Of a DNA stretch of 59,799 nucleotides, positions 46,446 to 56,040 are shown piece by piece. Source of the stretch: Planctomycetota bacterium. GTDB taxonomy: Bacteria > Planctomycetota > Planctomycetia > Gemmatales > HRBIN36. The stretch is from contig JACTMY010000006.1 of assembly GCA_014584395.1 (NCBI GenBank), forward strand, positions 1 through 59,799, given 5' to 3'. How positions within the stretch are numbered: the first letter of the stretch is position 1; each line of letters starts with the position of its first letter. Below the pieces are notes generated by a model, which was not told where the DNA came from, did no database searches, and was given only the letters and a program-made list of their open reading frames with translations. The position numbers and the translations under genes were made by a program.

Positions 46446-46808
46446 ATGTTTCATTCCTTTGAAGAGCTTGATGTCTGGAAACGCTCCTGTCTGCTCTCCG
46501 TGCGGATATACGAGATTCTGAAGGATTCGCGGGAGTTCGGTTTGAAGGATCAAATGCAGCGGGCGGCCGTGTCGATTGCGTCGAATATCGCCGAAGGGCA
46601 TGAACGCGGCGGCAAGGATTACGTGCGTTTTCTGACCATCGCTCGCGGCTCCGCCGCCGAACTGCGAACCCAGTGCTACATCGCCGCCAAGATCGGCGTG
46701 CTTCCACCCGAGCAGATGACACCCCTGGTTGCGGAATTGAAGGAAATCTCCAAAATGCTCACCGGCCTCGCCCAGGCCATCAAACGCCGCCTAAAACCGA
46801 GTTCCTGA
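46446..46808 (+). CDS. Four-helix bundle protein (S23/IVP family)
   Basis: 120 residues. SFEELDVWKRSCLLSVRIYE, LKDQMQRAAVSIASNIAEGH, ERGGKDYVRFLTIARGSAAE and LRTQCYIAAKIGVLPP are the signature of the four-helix-bundle family whose first members are encoded in 23S rRNA intervening sequences. Here it lies in a 437-base cassette between the SNF2 helicase and Mod, bracketed by heptamer arrays in inverse orientation. Its TGA stop is made by the first CCTGAAA unit. These proteins form pentamers with a basic surface and may bind nucleic acid. The gene may be the autonomous unit of a repeat element or an accessory part of the defense system. Confidence 0.88.
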   Translation: MFHSFEELDVWKRSCLLSVRIYEILKDSREFGLKDQMQRAAVSIASNIAEGHERGGKDYVRFLTIARGSAAELRTQCYIAAKIGVLPPEQMTPLVAELKEISKMLTGLAQAIKRRLKPSS

Positions 46809-46840
46809 AACCTGAAACCTGAAACCTGAATCCTGAAACC
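46804..46840 (-). repeat. Heptamer array R2, complement units x5
   Basis: On the plus strand: CCTGAAA x3, CCTGAAT, CCTGAAA, CC. It overlaps the four-helix gene's stop and ends one base before the Mod ATG (46842). It is the inverse of R1, and no CCTGTAA variant is present. Confidence 0.9.
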
Positions 46841-46841
46841 T

Positions 46842-49800
46842 ATGTCAAAATACGAAAAGCTGAAATCGCTCCTGAAGGAACTCTTCCAGCTCGACCAGCC
46901 CGACCTGGACTTCGGCCTGTATCGCATCATGCACGCCAAGGCGGCGGAAGTGACCGCCTTCCTCGAACGCGATCTGCTCCCGCAGGTGAAAGCCGAATTC
47001 GCGCAGTACAAGACGGCCGACAAGTCCGAGATCGAAGCCGAACTCGCCAAGGCCATCGACGCTGCCCGCGGACTGGGCGTCGTTCCCGAAACGACGCAGA
47101 AAGTCAAAGACCTGCGCGCCCGACTGAAAACCGACGCCGTCGACATCGACCAGCTGGAAAGCGAAGTCTACGACCATCTCGTCAGCTTCTTCGGCCGCTA
47201 TTATTCCGACGGCGACTTCGTCTCCAAGCGCCGCTACTCGCGCGACGGCAAGTACGCCATTCCCTACGACGGCGAGGAAGTGAAGCTCTACTGGGCCAAC
47301 CACGACCAGTATTACATCAAGACCAGCGAGTATTTGAGGTCGTATAGTTTTCAGGTTTCAGGTTTCAGGTTTCAGGACCGGCAGGTGGAAAGGGTTACGT
47401 TTGAGCTGGTGGATGCGGCGGAGGGGGAGCATGGAAACGTCAAGGCGCAGAACGGCAAGGAGCGCCGTTTCATCTTCGCCGCCGCCCGCGGCCCGCGCGT
47501 CGAAAAGGGCGACCTCTTCATCCCCTTCGAATACCGCCCCGCCACCGTTCACGACTGGGGGACAGCGGGACCGGGGGACAAGGGGACGGAGCGCACCAAG
47601 CCGCCGACCCAAAAGGACCTCATCGACCTCGCCGAAACCCAAATCCTCTCCCTCCTGAACCCTGAAACCTGTAACCTGAAACCTCACCTCAACCGCTACG
47701 TCGCCCGCAACACCTTCGACTACTTCATCCACAAGGACCTCGGCGGCTTCCTCCGCCGCGAACTCGACTTCTACATCAAGAACGAAGTCATGATGCTCGA
47801 CGACATCGAGAACGAAACCGCCCCGCGCGTCGAGCAGTATCTCTCCAAAATCAAGGTCATCCGCAAGATCGCCGGCAAGATCATCACCTTCCTGGCCCAA
47901 CTGGAGGATTTTCAAAAAACCCTCTGGCTCAAGAAGAAGTTCGTGGTGGAAACCAGTTGGTGTGTGGCGCTCAAAGAGATTCCCGAGGAGTTTCATGCGG
48001 AGATTGCCGCCAACGCGGCGCAGATGAAGGAATGGGAGGGGCTGGGGTTTCAGGTTTCAGATTTCAGGGTTCAGGAAGTCAAGGAAGAGGGCGGAACGCT
48101 TTTCCCCCCCGATTCTTCCCTGAAACCTGAAACCTGTAACCTGAAAACTCATTGCGGAGCAATGGTAGACACCCGCCACTTCGACGCCGACTTCACCACC
48201 CGGCTGCTCGAAGCTCTCGGCGACCTGGAAGACAAGACCGACGGCGTGCTGTTCCACAGCGAGAACTTCCAGGCCCTCAACCTGATGCAGGCACGGTATC
48301 GGGAGAAGATCAAGTGCGTGTACATCGATCCGCCGTATAACACGGGGAATGATGGGTTTGCTTACAAGGATGCATATCAACATTCATCGTGGATGACGAT
48401 GTTCGGCGATCGTTTAACTACTGCTTCGGTCTTGGCTGCACCAAATGCTATTTGTTTCATTCATATTGATAATATTGAGCAAGCAAGATTGCGAACAATT
48501 TCTGAACAAATTCTTGGGGCAGACCGCTTTCAATCTATGATCGCATGGAAGAATAAATACGGGCCAGGTGCAGCAACGCGCGGAATCGGCGATCTACACG
48601 AGCACATCCTTGTATTTAGTTTTGACCCAAATGCCAGTTTATCTGCTCCTTTAGATGAGAATGCCATTTCGGCCTATACGGGCAAGGATTCTAAATTTCC
48701 GACCAGAGGAGGCTATGTTACTCAGCCTCTAGCAACAAAAAGTAAAGATCCCAGACCAAATTTGGTTTACCCGATTAAGTATCAATCCGACGAGATATGG
48801 CCCGACAAACAATGGATTTGGTCTCAGGACAGGATGCTCTCCGCAATCGAAAACGACGAAATTGTCTTCAACAAACAAGGCGACGGCACCTATAGTGTGC
48901 GATTCAAGCAGTATTTGCGTGACGAAAATGGGAAAATGAGACGAGGAAAACCCCTTTCGCTTTTATTGGGTCCATTCAATCAAGAGGGCACAGAGGAAAT
49001 TGAGTGTATGTTTGGAAGCAGAATGTTTACATTTCCCAAACCCTCTGCACTTGGTTCGAAGCTTATTAATATCGAAGTGGAAGAATGGATCGGGGGACGA
49101 CTGGTACTTGATTACTTCGCCGGTTCCGGCACCACTGGTCACGCCGTCATCAACTTGAACCGCGAGGATGGCGGGCGGCGGAAGTTCATTCTCGTCGAGA
49201 TGGCCGACTATTTCGACACGGTGCTTTTGCCGCGACTCAAGAAGATCGCCTTCACGCCGGAATGGAAGGAGGGCAGGCCGAAGCGCCTCGCGACGGCGGA
49301 AGAGATCGAGCGCGGGCCACGCGTGTTCAAGATCGTCCGGCTCGAATCGTATGAGGACACGCTCAACAATCTCGAAGTGAAGCGGACGCCACAGCAACAA
49401 GACCTGTTGTTTCATGCCGAAGCTCAAGGGCCGGACCGACTCCGCGAACAATACCTGCTGCAATATCTGCTGAAGGTGGAAACCCAGGGCAGCCCCAGCC
49501 TGCTGAACATCCGGGCGTTCGCCGATCCGCTGAACTACCGGCTGAAAGTGAAGCGTCCCGGTAGCGACGAAAGCCGCGAAGTGTGCGTCGATCTGATCGA
49601 GACGTTCAATTGGCTGTTGGGCCTGACGGTGACGCATATCGCCGCCCCGCAGGTCTTCACGGCGGAGTTCAAGCGAGACAGCGAGAAGCGGCTGCGCTTG
49701 AAAGGCCGGCTCAAGCCCGACGCCGCGGGACCGTATTGGTTCCGCACGGTGACGGGCACGATGCCCGACGGCCGCAAGACGCTGGTCATCTGGCGGAAGC

Positions 49801-50006
49801 TCACCGGCAACCCGGAGGAAGATAACCTGGTGCTCGACGAGTGGTTCACCAAGCAGGGCTATTCCAGCAAGGACAGCGAGTTCGATTTGATCTACGTCAA
49901 TGGCGATAACAACCTGGAGAATCTCAAGACACCAGACGACACTTGGAAAGTGCGGCTGATCGAGGACGACTTCCACCGGCTGATGTTCGCGGGAGTGGAA
50001 CCATAG
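46842..50006 (+). CDS. Site-specific DNA N6-adenine methyltransferase (type III Mod-like)
   Basis: 1054 residues. The N-terminal third ([50 protein letters not shown]) is a domain typical of long Mod-like proteins. Motif IV is [20 protein letters not shown] (near 494-510), and motif I is [20 protein letters not shown] (near 757-775). IV before I is the beta order, and DPPY indicates N6-adenine. The recognition domain lies between them. Four heptamer arrays are translated in frame in loop regions ([36 protein letters not shown]). A GGGGACA-rich stretch (47550-47585) fills another loop. It would mark self DNA for the neighbouring Res nuclease. Confidence 0.9.
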   Translation: MSKYEKLKSLLKELFQLDQPDLDFGLYRIMHAKAAEVTAFLERDLLPQVKAEFAQYKTADKSEIEAELAKAIDAARGLGVVPETTQKVKDLRARLKTDAVDIDQLESEVYDHLVSFFGRYYSDGDFVSKRRYSRDGKYAIPYDGEEVKLYWANHDQYYIKTSEYLRSYSFQVSGFRFQDRQVERVTFELVDAAEGEHGNVKAQNGKERRFIFAAARGPRVEKGDLFIPFEYRPATVHDWGTAGPGDKGTERTKPPTQKDLIDLAETQILSLLNPETCNLKPHLNRYVARNTFDYFIHKDLGGFLRRELDFYIKNEVMMLDDIENETAPRVEQYLSKIKVIRKIAGKIITFLAQLEDFQKTLWLKKKFVVETSWCVALKEIPEEFHAEIAANAAQMKEWEGLGFQVSDFRVQEVKEEGGTLFPPDSSLKPETCNLKTHCGAMVDTRHFDADFTTRLLEALGDLEDKTDGVLFHSENFQALNLMQARYREKIKCVYIDPPYNTGNDGFAYKDAYQHSSWMTMFGDRLTTASVLAAPNAICFIHIDNIEQARLRTISEQILGADRFQSMIAWKNKYGPGAATRGIGDLHEHILVFSFDPNASLSAPLDENAISAYTGKDSKFPTRGGYVTQPLATKSKDPRPNLVYPIKYQSDEIWPDKQWIWSQDRMLSAIENDEIVFNKQGDGTYSVRFKQYLRDENGKMRRGKPLSLLLGPFNQEGTEEIECMFGSRMFTFPKPSALGSKLINIEVEEWIGGRLVLDYFAGSGTTGHAVINLNREDGGRRKFILVEMADYFDTVLLPRLKKIAFTPEWKEGRPKRLATAEEIERGPRVFKIVRLESYEDTLNNLEVKRTPQQQDLLFHAEAQGPDRLREQYLLQYLLKVETQGSPSLLNIRAFADPLNYRLKVKRPGSDESREVCVDLIETFNWLLGLTVTHIAAPQVFTAEFKRDSEKRLRLKGRLKPDAAGPYWFRTVTGTMPDGRKTLVIWRKLTGNPEEDNLVLDEWFTKQGYSSKDSEFDLIYVNGDNNLENLKTPDDTWKVRLIEDDFHRLMFAGVEP
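47347..47376 (+). repeat. Heptamer array R3 inside Mod
   Basis: Units GTTTTCA, GGTTTCA x3, GG, read in frame as [11 protein letters not shown]. It sits in a linker just after [12 protein letters not shown]. Confidence 0.9.
47654..47684 (-). repeat. Heptamer array R4 inside Mod
   Basis: Plus-strand units CCTGAAC, CCTGAAA, CCTGTAA, CCTGAAA, CCT, read [10 protein letters not shown]. The third unit's T replaces A, so codon ACC TGA becomes ACC TGT. Confidence 0.9.
48046..48075 (+). repeat. Heptamer array R5 inside Mod
   Basis: Units GGTTTCA, GGTTTCA, GATTTCA, GGGTTCA, GG, read [11 protein letters not shown]. With R6 it forms a 101-base inverted-repeat unit with a 43-base centre that encodes a non-family sequence ([15 protein letters not shown]). 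Confidence 0.9.
48119..48146 (-). repeat. Heptamer array R6 inside Mod
   Basis: Plus-strand units CCTGAAA, CCTGAAA, CCTGTAA, CCTGAAA, read LKPETCNLK. It has the same stop-avoiding CCTGTAA unit, in the same position, as R4. Confidence 0.9.
48355..49080 (+). other. AT-rich target recognition domain of Mod
   Basis: Between motif IV and motif I the DNA turns visibly AT-rich (for example ATTTGTTTCATTCATATTGA near 48450), with A/T-ending codons, while both sides use C/G-ending codons. The edges fall just after [10 protein letters not shown] and just before DYFAGSG, where Mod proteins exchange recognition domains. It is a likely import from a lower-GC donor. Confidence 0.75.
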
Positions 50007-50017
50007 GAGGCTGACAG

Positions 50018-51127
50018 ATGGCGATGTTGCAGCGAATGGTGCTGAACGGGTTCAAGTCGATCAAGACGATGGACTTGGAGTTGCGGCCCCTGAACATTCT
50101 GATTGGCGCGAACGGAGCGGGCAAGAGCAATCTCGTGTCGTTCTTCAAGATGCTGAACGAAATGATGGCGGGCCGGCTGCAACAGTACATCGGCACGGCG
50201 GGCCGGGCGCAGTCGCTTTTGCACTTCGGCCCGAAGGTCACGCCGCAGCTCGAGGCCCGGCTGGAGTTCGCCGTGGACAACGGTCTAGATACTTACGCGA
50301 TGCGCTTGTTCCATGCGGCAGGCGACACGCTGGTCTTTGCCGAGGAGACGTTGAGTTTTCTGCAAACGGGGTACGCCAATCCGAAGTCGTTGCCGTTAGG
50401 GGCGGGACATCAGGAAACACGCATTGGTCAGGAGGCGGACAGGGGCGAGCCGACCGCCAAGGTGTTTCGGCATCTGCTCAATCACTGCCGGGTCTACCAC
50501 TTTCACGATACCTCGCCAACTGCCCGCGTGCGGCAATTCTGCTACGTGGGCGACAATCGCTGGCTGATGCCCGATGCCGGCAACCTGGCCGCCGTTCTCT
50601 TTCGGCTGCGAAACGAACGCGATGGCGCGGCGTACCACCCCGTCGTTTCGACCATTCGGCTGATCGCTCCCTTTTTCGACGACTTCGAGCTTGTCCCCGA
50701 GGGACCGAACAAGAAGGACATCATCCTGAACTGGCGGCACAAAGGAACGGATCAAGTCTTCGGACCGCACCAACTCTCCGACGGCACGCTTCGCGCCATC
50801 TGTCTGGTGACGCTACTCATGATGCCCCAGGACGAGTTGCCGGAATTGATCATCGTCGATGAACCGGAGTTGGGATTGCATCCCTATGCCCTGACCGTGC
50901 TGGCCGCATTGTTCAAGAAGACGTCTCACCACACGCAGGTGCTCATCAGCACGCAATCGGCGTCCTTTCTCGACAGCTTCGAGGCGGAGGACGTGGTGGT
51001 CGTCAATCGGGAAGGGATGGAATCGAAGTTTCTTCGGCCCGATGAGGAAAAGCTGGAATCGTGGCTGGAGGAATACAGTCTCGGCGAGGTGTGGGAGAAG
51101 AACGTCATCGGCGGAGGGCCGCACTAA
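50018..51127 (+). CDS. AAA ATPase (OLD/RecF-like) of an abortive module
   Basis: 369 residues: [30 protein letters not shown] (Walker A, 30-37), a [20 protein letters not shown] segment, [18 protein letters not shown] (signature) and [20 protein letters not shown] (Walker B), then [20 protein letters not shown]. It is the AAA15/21 type that senses phage cues in two-gene systems such as PARIS or AbiL-like. Its TAA shares one base with the next ATG (TAATG). It starts 11 bases after Mod. Confidence 0.88.
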   Translation: MAMLQRMVLNGFKSIKTMDLELRPLNILIGANGAGKSNLVSFFKMLNEMMAGRLQQYIGTAGRAQSLLHFGPKVTPQLEARLEFAVDNGLDTYAMRLFHAAGDTLVFAEETLSFLQTGYANPKSLPLGAGHQETRIGQEADRGEPTAKVFRHLLNHCRVYHFHDTSPTARVRQFCYVGDNRWLMPDAGNLAAVLFRLRNERDGAAYHPVVSTIRLIAPFFDDFELVPEGPNKKDIILNWRHKGTDQVFGPHQLSDGTLRAICLVTLLMMPQDELPELIIVDEPELGLHPYALTVLAALFKKTSHHTQVLISTQSASFLDSFEAEDVVVVNREGMESKFLRPDEEKLESWLEEYSLGEVWEKNVIGGGPH

Positions 51128-51816
51128 TGGCACGGCTCTACTTATTCGCCGAAGGCCCGACGGAACAGACGTTCGCGGATACAGTGCTCAAACCGCACCT
51201 GGCGAGCGTTGGAGTGTACTTGCATCCGCCGGTCCTGATCGCGCACGCCCGGAAGAAGGGCAAGGTCCATCGCGGTGGCGGCCGCAAGTACATGCCGATG
51301 AAGAACGACATACTTCGGTTCCTGGCGCAGGAAAAGGGTGGAGACGTGTTCTTCACAACGATGATCGACCTGTACGCGATCCATGCCGGGTTTCCGGGGT
51401 TGGAAGAAGCCGAGAAACTGCGAAACGTGCCGCAACAACGGGTCGAGTCGCTGGAGACGTCATTCGGAGAGGACATCGGGGATTCGCGGTTCGTGCCGTA
51501 CATCCAGTTGCACGAGTACGAGGCTTACCTGTTCTCGGAGCCGAAGTGGTTTGAGTATTTCTACGACGATCATGCGAAGCAGATCGCGGCCCTCCAGAAC
51601 ATCTCCGCTGCACACGCAACGCCCGAATTGATTGACGACGGGCAGCACACAGCCCCCAGCAAGCGGATCATCGCTGAGTTGCCAGATTACGAGGATGCGA
51701 AAGCAGCCGTTGGGCCTCAGGTCGCCGAACTGATCGGTTTGGATTCGATCCGTTCGAAGTGCCCTCACTTTGCCGAGTGGCTTGCGCGGCTTGAGAAACT
51801 TGGGGGAAATGTCTAA
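51127..51816 (+). CDS. DUF4276 (Toprim-like) protein
   Basis: 229 residues from the ATG at 51127 ([20 protein letters not shown]); TAATG coupling to the ATPase fixes the start. LFAEGPTEQ with Glu9, [13 protein letters not shown] and [15 protein letters not shown] are the acidic motifs of the DUF4276 family, a Toprim-like fold. Paired with an AAA ATPase it is the probable effector (nuclease). It ends with another TAATG into Res. Confidence 0.85.
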   Translation: MARLYLFAEGPTEQTFADTVLKPHLASVGVYLHPPVLIAHARKKGKVHRGGGRKYMPMKNDILRFLAQEKGGDVFFTTMIDLYAIHAGFPGLEEAEKLRNVPQQRVESLETSFGEDIGDSRFVPYIQLHEYEAYLFSEPKWFEYFYDDHAKQIAALQNISAAHATPELIDDGQHTAPSKRIIAELPDYEDAKAAVGPQVAELIGLDSIRSKCPHFAEWLARLEKLGGNV

Positions 51817-54800
51817 TGGCCCGCGCGAGAACTGCGAGACCGGCCGCCGGCGACGCCGCCCCGGCCCGTGCCCGCAACAACAAGCCGCAGGTGCCGTTCC
51901 CGTACAAGCTGGTGCTGAACCAGTGGTTGCTCGGCCTGTTCGGCGTGGAGCGGCTGGAGCAACTGGCCGAGCACCTTCGGGCTGAGGGCTTGGAGGGGCT
52001 GGACGAGAACAACATCCACCGTTTCCATCACGCCTTGACGGCGCAACTGTTCAACCTGACTTTCCTGCCGACGGAGTTGCTGCTGGAGTACGACCAGAAC
52101 ATCGTCCGTCACACGCAGACGCTGAACGAGCGGCGGATCACGCACGGCGAAGAGCCGATCGTCTGGAAGTACTTCCAGTATCTGGCGCTGTTGTTCACCG
52201 AGGTCTATCTCGACTGGTACTTCGGCAAGCCAGACGAGCTTCGCAAGGCCCTGAACGAGCAGATCGACAAGTACAACGCGGACAAGGAATCGGCGGACCA
52301 GGTCGGCAAGCTTGACGAGACGGTCCCGGCGTGGACGCAACTGAACAAGCTGGCGTTCTGGATGGCGACCGGCAGCGGCAAGACGCTGCTCATGCACGCG
52401 AATATCTTGCAATACCAGTTCTACCTGGAGAAGCACGGCCGGCGCGGCGAGATGAACCGGATTATCCTCCTAACGCCGAACGAGGGGTTGAGCCAGCAAC
52501 ACCTGCGCGAGTTCGAGACGGCCGACATCGAAGCCGAACTGTTCGACAAGCACAGGGCGGCGGACATGTTCCGCAAACAGCCGGTCGAGATTCTGGAAGT
52601 GACGCGGCTGCGCGACGAGGCCGGCGAGAAGACGGTCGCGGTCGAGGCATTCGAGGGGAACAACCTGGTGCTGGTGGACGAGGGGCACCGCGGCGCATCC
52701 GGCGGCGAAGAGGGGGCCTGGATGAAGGCCCGCAACGCCTTGTGCGAGAAGGGGTTTTCCTTCGAGTACTCGGCCACATTCCAGCAGGCGGTAACCAAGA
52801 ACGCCGCGCTGACGGACATCTACGCGAAGAGCATTCTCTTCAATTACAGCTACCGCTACTTCTACGCGGACGGGTTCGGGAAGGATTACCAGATCCTGAA
52901 CCTGGACGAGGGGACGCAGCGCGACCACCTGGAACTCTACCTGGTCGCGTGCCTATTGACGTTCTTCCAGCAACAGCGGCTGCACCGTGAGCAGGAGGCA
53001 ACCTTTCGTTCGTTCAACATCGAGCGACCGCTCTGGATTTTCGTGGGCGGCAGCGTGACCAAGACCCTGGCGAGCCGGGATGCGTCGGACATCGTGGAGA
53101 TCTTGAAGTTCCTGGGAAGGTACGTTTCGGACCGGGCCGGCAGCATCGAACGTATCGGCCGCGTGCTGAACCAGGGATTGGAGACGGCGGCGAAGAAAAA
53201 CCTGTTCGCGGGGCGTTTCACCTACCTGAACACGGCCGGGCTGACGGCGGAACAGGTCTTCGCCGAGACGCTGGCGACGCTCTTCAACGCACCGGGCGGC
53301 GGGCAGCTTTACGTCGAAAACCTGAAAGGCGCGACCGGCGAAGTGGCGCTGCGGCTCGGTGCGGAAAACGAGCCGTTCGGCGTCATCAACGTCGGCGACG
53401 ACGCCAAGCTGGTCAAGCTCTGCGAGGAAGCAGGCCTGGCCACCGGGGACCGCGAGTTCTCCGGATCGCTGTTTCACGACATCAACAAGCCGCATTCGAC
53501 GGTCAATCTGCTGATCGGCTCGAAGAAGTTCACCGAGGGCTGGAGCAGCTGGCGCGTGAGCACGATGGGGCTGATGAACGTCGGCAAGGGCGAGGGGGCG
53601 CAGATCATTCAGCTTTTCGGTCGCGGCGTGCGGCTGAAGGGCCACGGCATGAGCCTGAAACGCAGCAGCAAAGCGCAATTGCCCGACGGAGTGGATCGGC
53701 CCAAGCACATCGGCACGTTGGAGATGCTGGGCATCTTCGGCATCCACGCCGACTACATGGCCCAATTCCGCGAGTTCCTCAAGGAAGAGGGCATGCCCGT
53801 CAACGACGACCGAGTCGAATTCCTGCTGCCGGTGATCAAGGGGCTGGGCACGCAGAAGCTGCGGACGATCCGGCTTAAGAAAACGATTAACGGCGTCAGC
53901 ACGGAGTTCGGCGACGCCTTCCGTAAGCTGGGCCCGGTGCCGACGGTACAGTCGCCACCGGAGTACTTGCAGAAGAACCAGGTCGTGCTGAACTGGTATC
54001 CGAAGATCGAGGCGATGAAGTCGCGCGGTGTCGCCGGCGGCGACGTGGTCGCCACGCCGAACACGACGCATCTGACCAAGGGCCATGTGGCGTTTCTGAA
54101 TCTCGATCGGCTGTATTTCGAGCTGGAGCGGTTCAAGGCCGAACGCGGCTGGTACAACCTGAACCTGACGCGGTCGAGCATCGGCCCCTTGCTCGTGGAT
54201 CAGAGTTGGTATCGGCTGCTCATTCCCGCCGAGGAACTGGCGTTCGACAAGTTCGACAAGGTCGCGGTCTGGGAAGAGGTCGCCCTGGCCCTGCTGAAGA
54301 AATACACGGAGCGGTACTACACGTATCGAAAGCGCGAATGGGAGTTGCCGCATCTGGAGTACCAAGACCTCACGGAGAACGATCCAAACATGCTGGGGAC
54401 CGGCGAGACGCCAGGAGATCCATACTATCGCATCCTCATCGATCAGTCGCAGGAAGAGATCGTCGCCAAGCTGGAGGAGTTGAAGGCGACCATCGAGAAG
54501 GGCGACTTGAAGCCCTGGGAGTTCCGGGGCATTAAATCAATCTGGTTCGGCAAACACCTCTATCAGCCCCTGCTTTATGTGCAGGACAAGGTCGTCGAGA
54601 TCGCACCGGTGCCGCTGAACAAGGGCGAGCGTCAGTTCGTGGAGGACCTGAAGACTTTCCACGACAACGACGGCGGCTTTTTCCAGGGGAAGGAATTGTA
54701 CTTGCTGCGGAACTTGAGCAAGGGACGCGGCATCGGCTTCTTCGAGGCCGGCAACTTCCATCCGGACTTCATCCTCTGGCTGCTCATCGGCGGCGTTCAG

Positions 54801-55094
54801 CACGTCGTCTTCGTGGACCCCAAAGGTATCCGCAACATCGGGCCGACCGATCCCAAGATTCAGTTTCACGAAACGATTAAGGAGATCGAGACGCGTCTTG
54901 GCGATGCGGCCGTGCGGCTTCATTCGTTTATCGTCTCGAACACGCCGTCCTACACGATGAAACTGTTGTGGGGCATGGAAAAGCATGCAATGGGCGAACG
55001 ACACATTCTGTTCCAGGAGGAGGACAAGGACGCTTACGTCCGACAATTGTTCGACATGGTCTTGAGCCCCGCTGCTGCAGGGGTGACATCATGA
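51816..55094 (+). CDS. DEAD/DEAH helicase with PD-(D/E)XK nuclease (Res-like)
   Basis: 1092 residues. Low-complexity start ([20 protein letters not shown]), N-terminal domain, then [20 protein letters not shown] (Walker A near 188), [39 protein letters not shown] (DEGH), [20 protein letters not shown] and [20 protein letters not shown] (motif VI). Near 980-1000 [20 protein letters not shown] and DPKG give the PD-(D/E)XK site. This is the Res subunit partner expected for the Mod gene, but two genes separate them. Overlap TAATG upstream, ATGA downstream. Confidence 0.9.
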   Translation: MARARTARPAAGDAAPARARNNKPQVPFPYKLVLNQWLLGLFGVERLEQLAEHLRAEGLEGLDENNIHRFHHALTAQLFNLTFLPTELLLEYDQNIVRHTQTLNERRITHGEEPIVWKYFQYLALLFTEVYLDWYFGKPDELRKALNEQIDKYNADKESADQVGKLDETVPAWTQLNKLAFWMATGSGKTLLMHANILQYQFYLEKHGRRGEMNRIILLTPNEGLSQQHLREFETADIEAELFDKHRAADMFRKQPVEILEVTRLRDEAGEKTVAVEAFEGNNLVLVDEGHRGASGGEEGAWMKARNALCEKGFSFEYSATFQQAVTKNAALTDIYAKSILFNYSYRYFYADGFGKDYQILNLDEGTQRDHLELYLVACLLTFFQQQRLHREQEATFRSFNIERPLWIFVGGSVTKTLASRDASDIVEILKFLGRYVSDRAGSIERIGRVLNQGLETAAKKNLFAGRFTYLNTAGLTAEQVFAETLATLFNAPGGGQLYVENLKGATGEVALRLGAENEPFGVINVGDDAKLVKLCEEAGLATGDREFSGSLFHDINKPHSTVNLLIGSKKFTEGWSSWRVSTMGLMNVGKGEGAQIIQLFGRGVRLKGHGMSLKRSSKAQLPDGVDRPKHIGTLEMLGIFGIHADYMAQFREFLKEEGMPVNDDRVEFLLPVIKGLGTQKLRTIRLKKTINGVSTEFGDAFRKLGPVPTVQSPPEYLQKNQVVLNWYPKIEAMKSRGVAGGDVVATPNTTHLTKGHVAFLNLDRLYFELERFKAERGWYNLNLTRSSIGPLLVDQSWYRLLIPAEELAFDKFDKVAVWEEVALALLKKYTERYYTYRKREWELPHLEYQDLTENDPNMLGTGETPGDPYYRILIDQSQEEIVAKLEELKATIEKGDLKPWEFRGIKSIWFGKHLYQPLLYVQDKVVEIAPVPLNKGERQFVEDLKTFHDNDGGFFQGKELYLLRNLSKGRGIGFFEAGNFHPDFILWLLIGGVQHVVFVDPKGIRNIGPTDPKIQFHETIKEIETRLGDAAVRLHSFIVSNTPSYTMKLLWGMEKHAMGERHILFQEEDKDAYVRQLFDMVLSPAAAGVTS

Positions 55095-55468
55095 CCAGGA
55101 AGCGAGCCACCTTCGGCCAGGTCCTCCGCGAGGCGAGACTGGCGAAGGGGATCACGCTGCGGAAGTTCGCGGAGATGGTCGGCATCAGCCCGACCTACCT
55201 TTCGCAGGTCGAACAGGATAACGTCGATCCGCCGACGGCCGAGCGGGTCCACACGATGGCCACCTTGCTGGGGGCCAACGCGGACGAGTGGACCGCCCTG
55301 GCGGGCCGCGTGCCCGAGGACTTGCCGGGCATCATCCAGAAGCAGCCGACGGCGATTCCCGAACTGCTGCGGGAGGCCAGCGGCCTGACGGCGGAACAAC
55401 TGCGGATCCTGCGCGAGCAGGCCCGCAAACTCAAAGAGCGGGGCACCGCCGGCGGAGGGGAAGGATGA
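55091..55468 (+). CDS. XRE-family regulator
   Basis: 125 residues from the ATG at 55091 (ATGA overlap with Res): [40 protein letters not shown] form the Cro/C1 helix-turn-helix. A Leu/Arg-rich tail ([18 protein letters not shown]) may mediate dimer or ImmA contact. It probably represses the island's operon. Confidence 0.92.
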   Translation: MTRKRATFGQVLREARLAKGITLRKFAEMVGISPTYLSQVEQDNVDPPTAERVHTMATLLGANADEWTALAGRVPEDLPGIIQKQPTAIPELLREASGLTAEQLRILREQARKLKERGTAGGGEG

Positions 55469-56040
55469 AAAGCACCGTGCCGTTTCTGCGGGAAGAGGTG
55501 ATCGAGGGTGAGGCCGAGATGCTGCTGGCGGAATACGGCCGGGAGCACGGCGCGGTCGTGTGTCCGCCGGTGCCGATCGACGAGATCATCGAACTGCACC
55601 TGAAGCTGGAATTCGAGATCCGCGACCTGCAAACTCTGTTCGGGCTCGGCGACGTTCACGGGGCGATCTGGTTCCGCGAGCGGCGGATCGCCGTGGACGA
55701 GCAACTCGACCCGGCGCGGCACCCCGGCAAGCGGGGCCGCTACCATTTCACGCTGGCGCACGAGGCGGGGCACTGGCGGCTGCACCGCAAGTATTTCACG
55801 GTGCCCGAGGGCCAGAAGGACCTGTTCGATGGCGAACCCGAGCCGAGTTACATCTGCCGCAGCACGGAGAGGAAGGTGCCGGTGGAATGGCAAGCCGACT
55901 GCTTCGCGGCGTGCCTGCTGATGCCGTATAAGCTGGTGCGGTCGGCGTGGCAACGACGAAACGGTACGAACTCAATGAAGTGTCTAACGACTTTTTCGAC
56001 GAAGACGAGGGCTGAACGGGCCGAGGGATTTGCACCATGA
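55465..56040 (+). CDS. ImmA/IrrE metallopeptidase, C-terminus altered
   Basis: 191 residues from the ATG at 55465 (ATGA overlap with XRE). YHFTLAHEAGHWRLH has HExxH (His99, Glu100, His103), and VEWQADCFAACLLMP the third ligand. Such proteases cleave their XRE partner to induce the operon. After LVRSAW the sequence is unlike the family (QRRNGTNSMKCLTTFSTKTR). A neighbouring frame reads TTKRYELNEVSNDFFDEDEG and a stop, so a frameshift or small deletion near 55955 is likely. Confidence 0.82.
   Translation: MKSTVPFLREEVIEGEAEMLLAEYGREHGAVVCPPVPIDEIIELHLKLEFEIRDLQTLFGLGDVHGAIWFRERRIAVDEQLDPARHPGKRGRYHFTLAHEAGHWRLHRKYFTVPEGQKDLFDGEPEPSYICRSTERKVPVEWQADCFAACLLMPYKLVRSAWQRRNGTNSMKCLTTFSTKTRAERAEGFAP

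Noticed and set aside
46404..48146. CRISPR array
   Set aside because: The repeats are 7-base tandem units without spacers, partly in coding frame, and no cas genes are near.
46842..50006. BREX PglX
   Set aside because: The motif is DPPY in beta order, and no PglZ, BrxC or BrxL is present.
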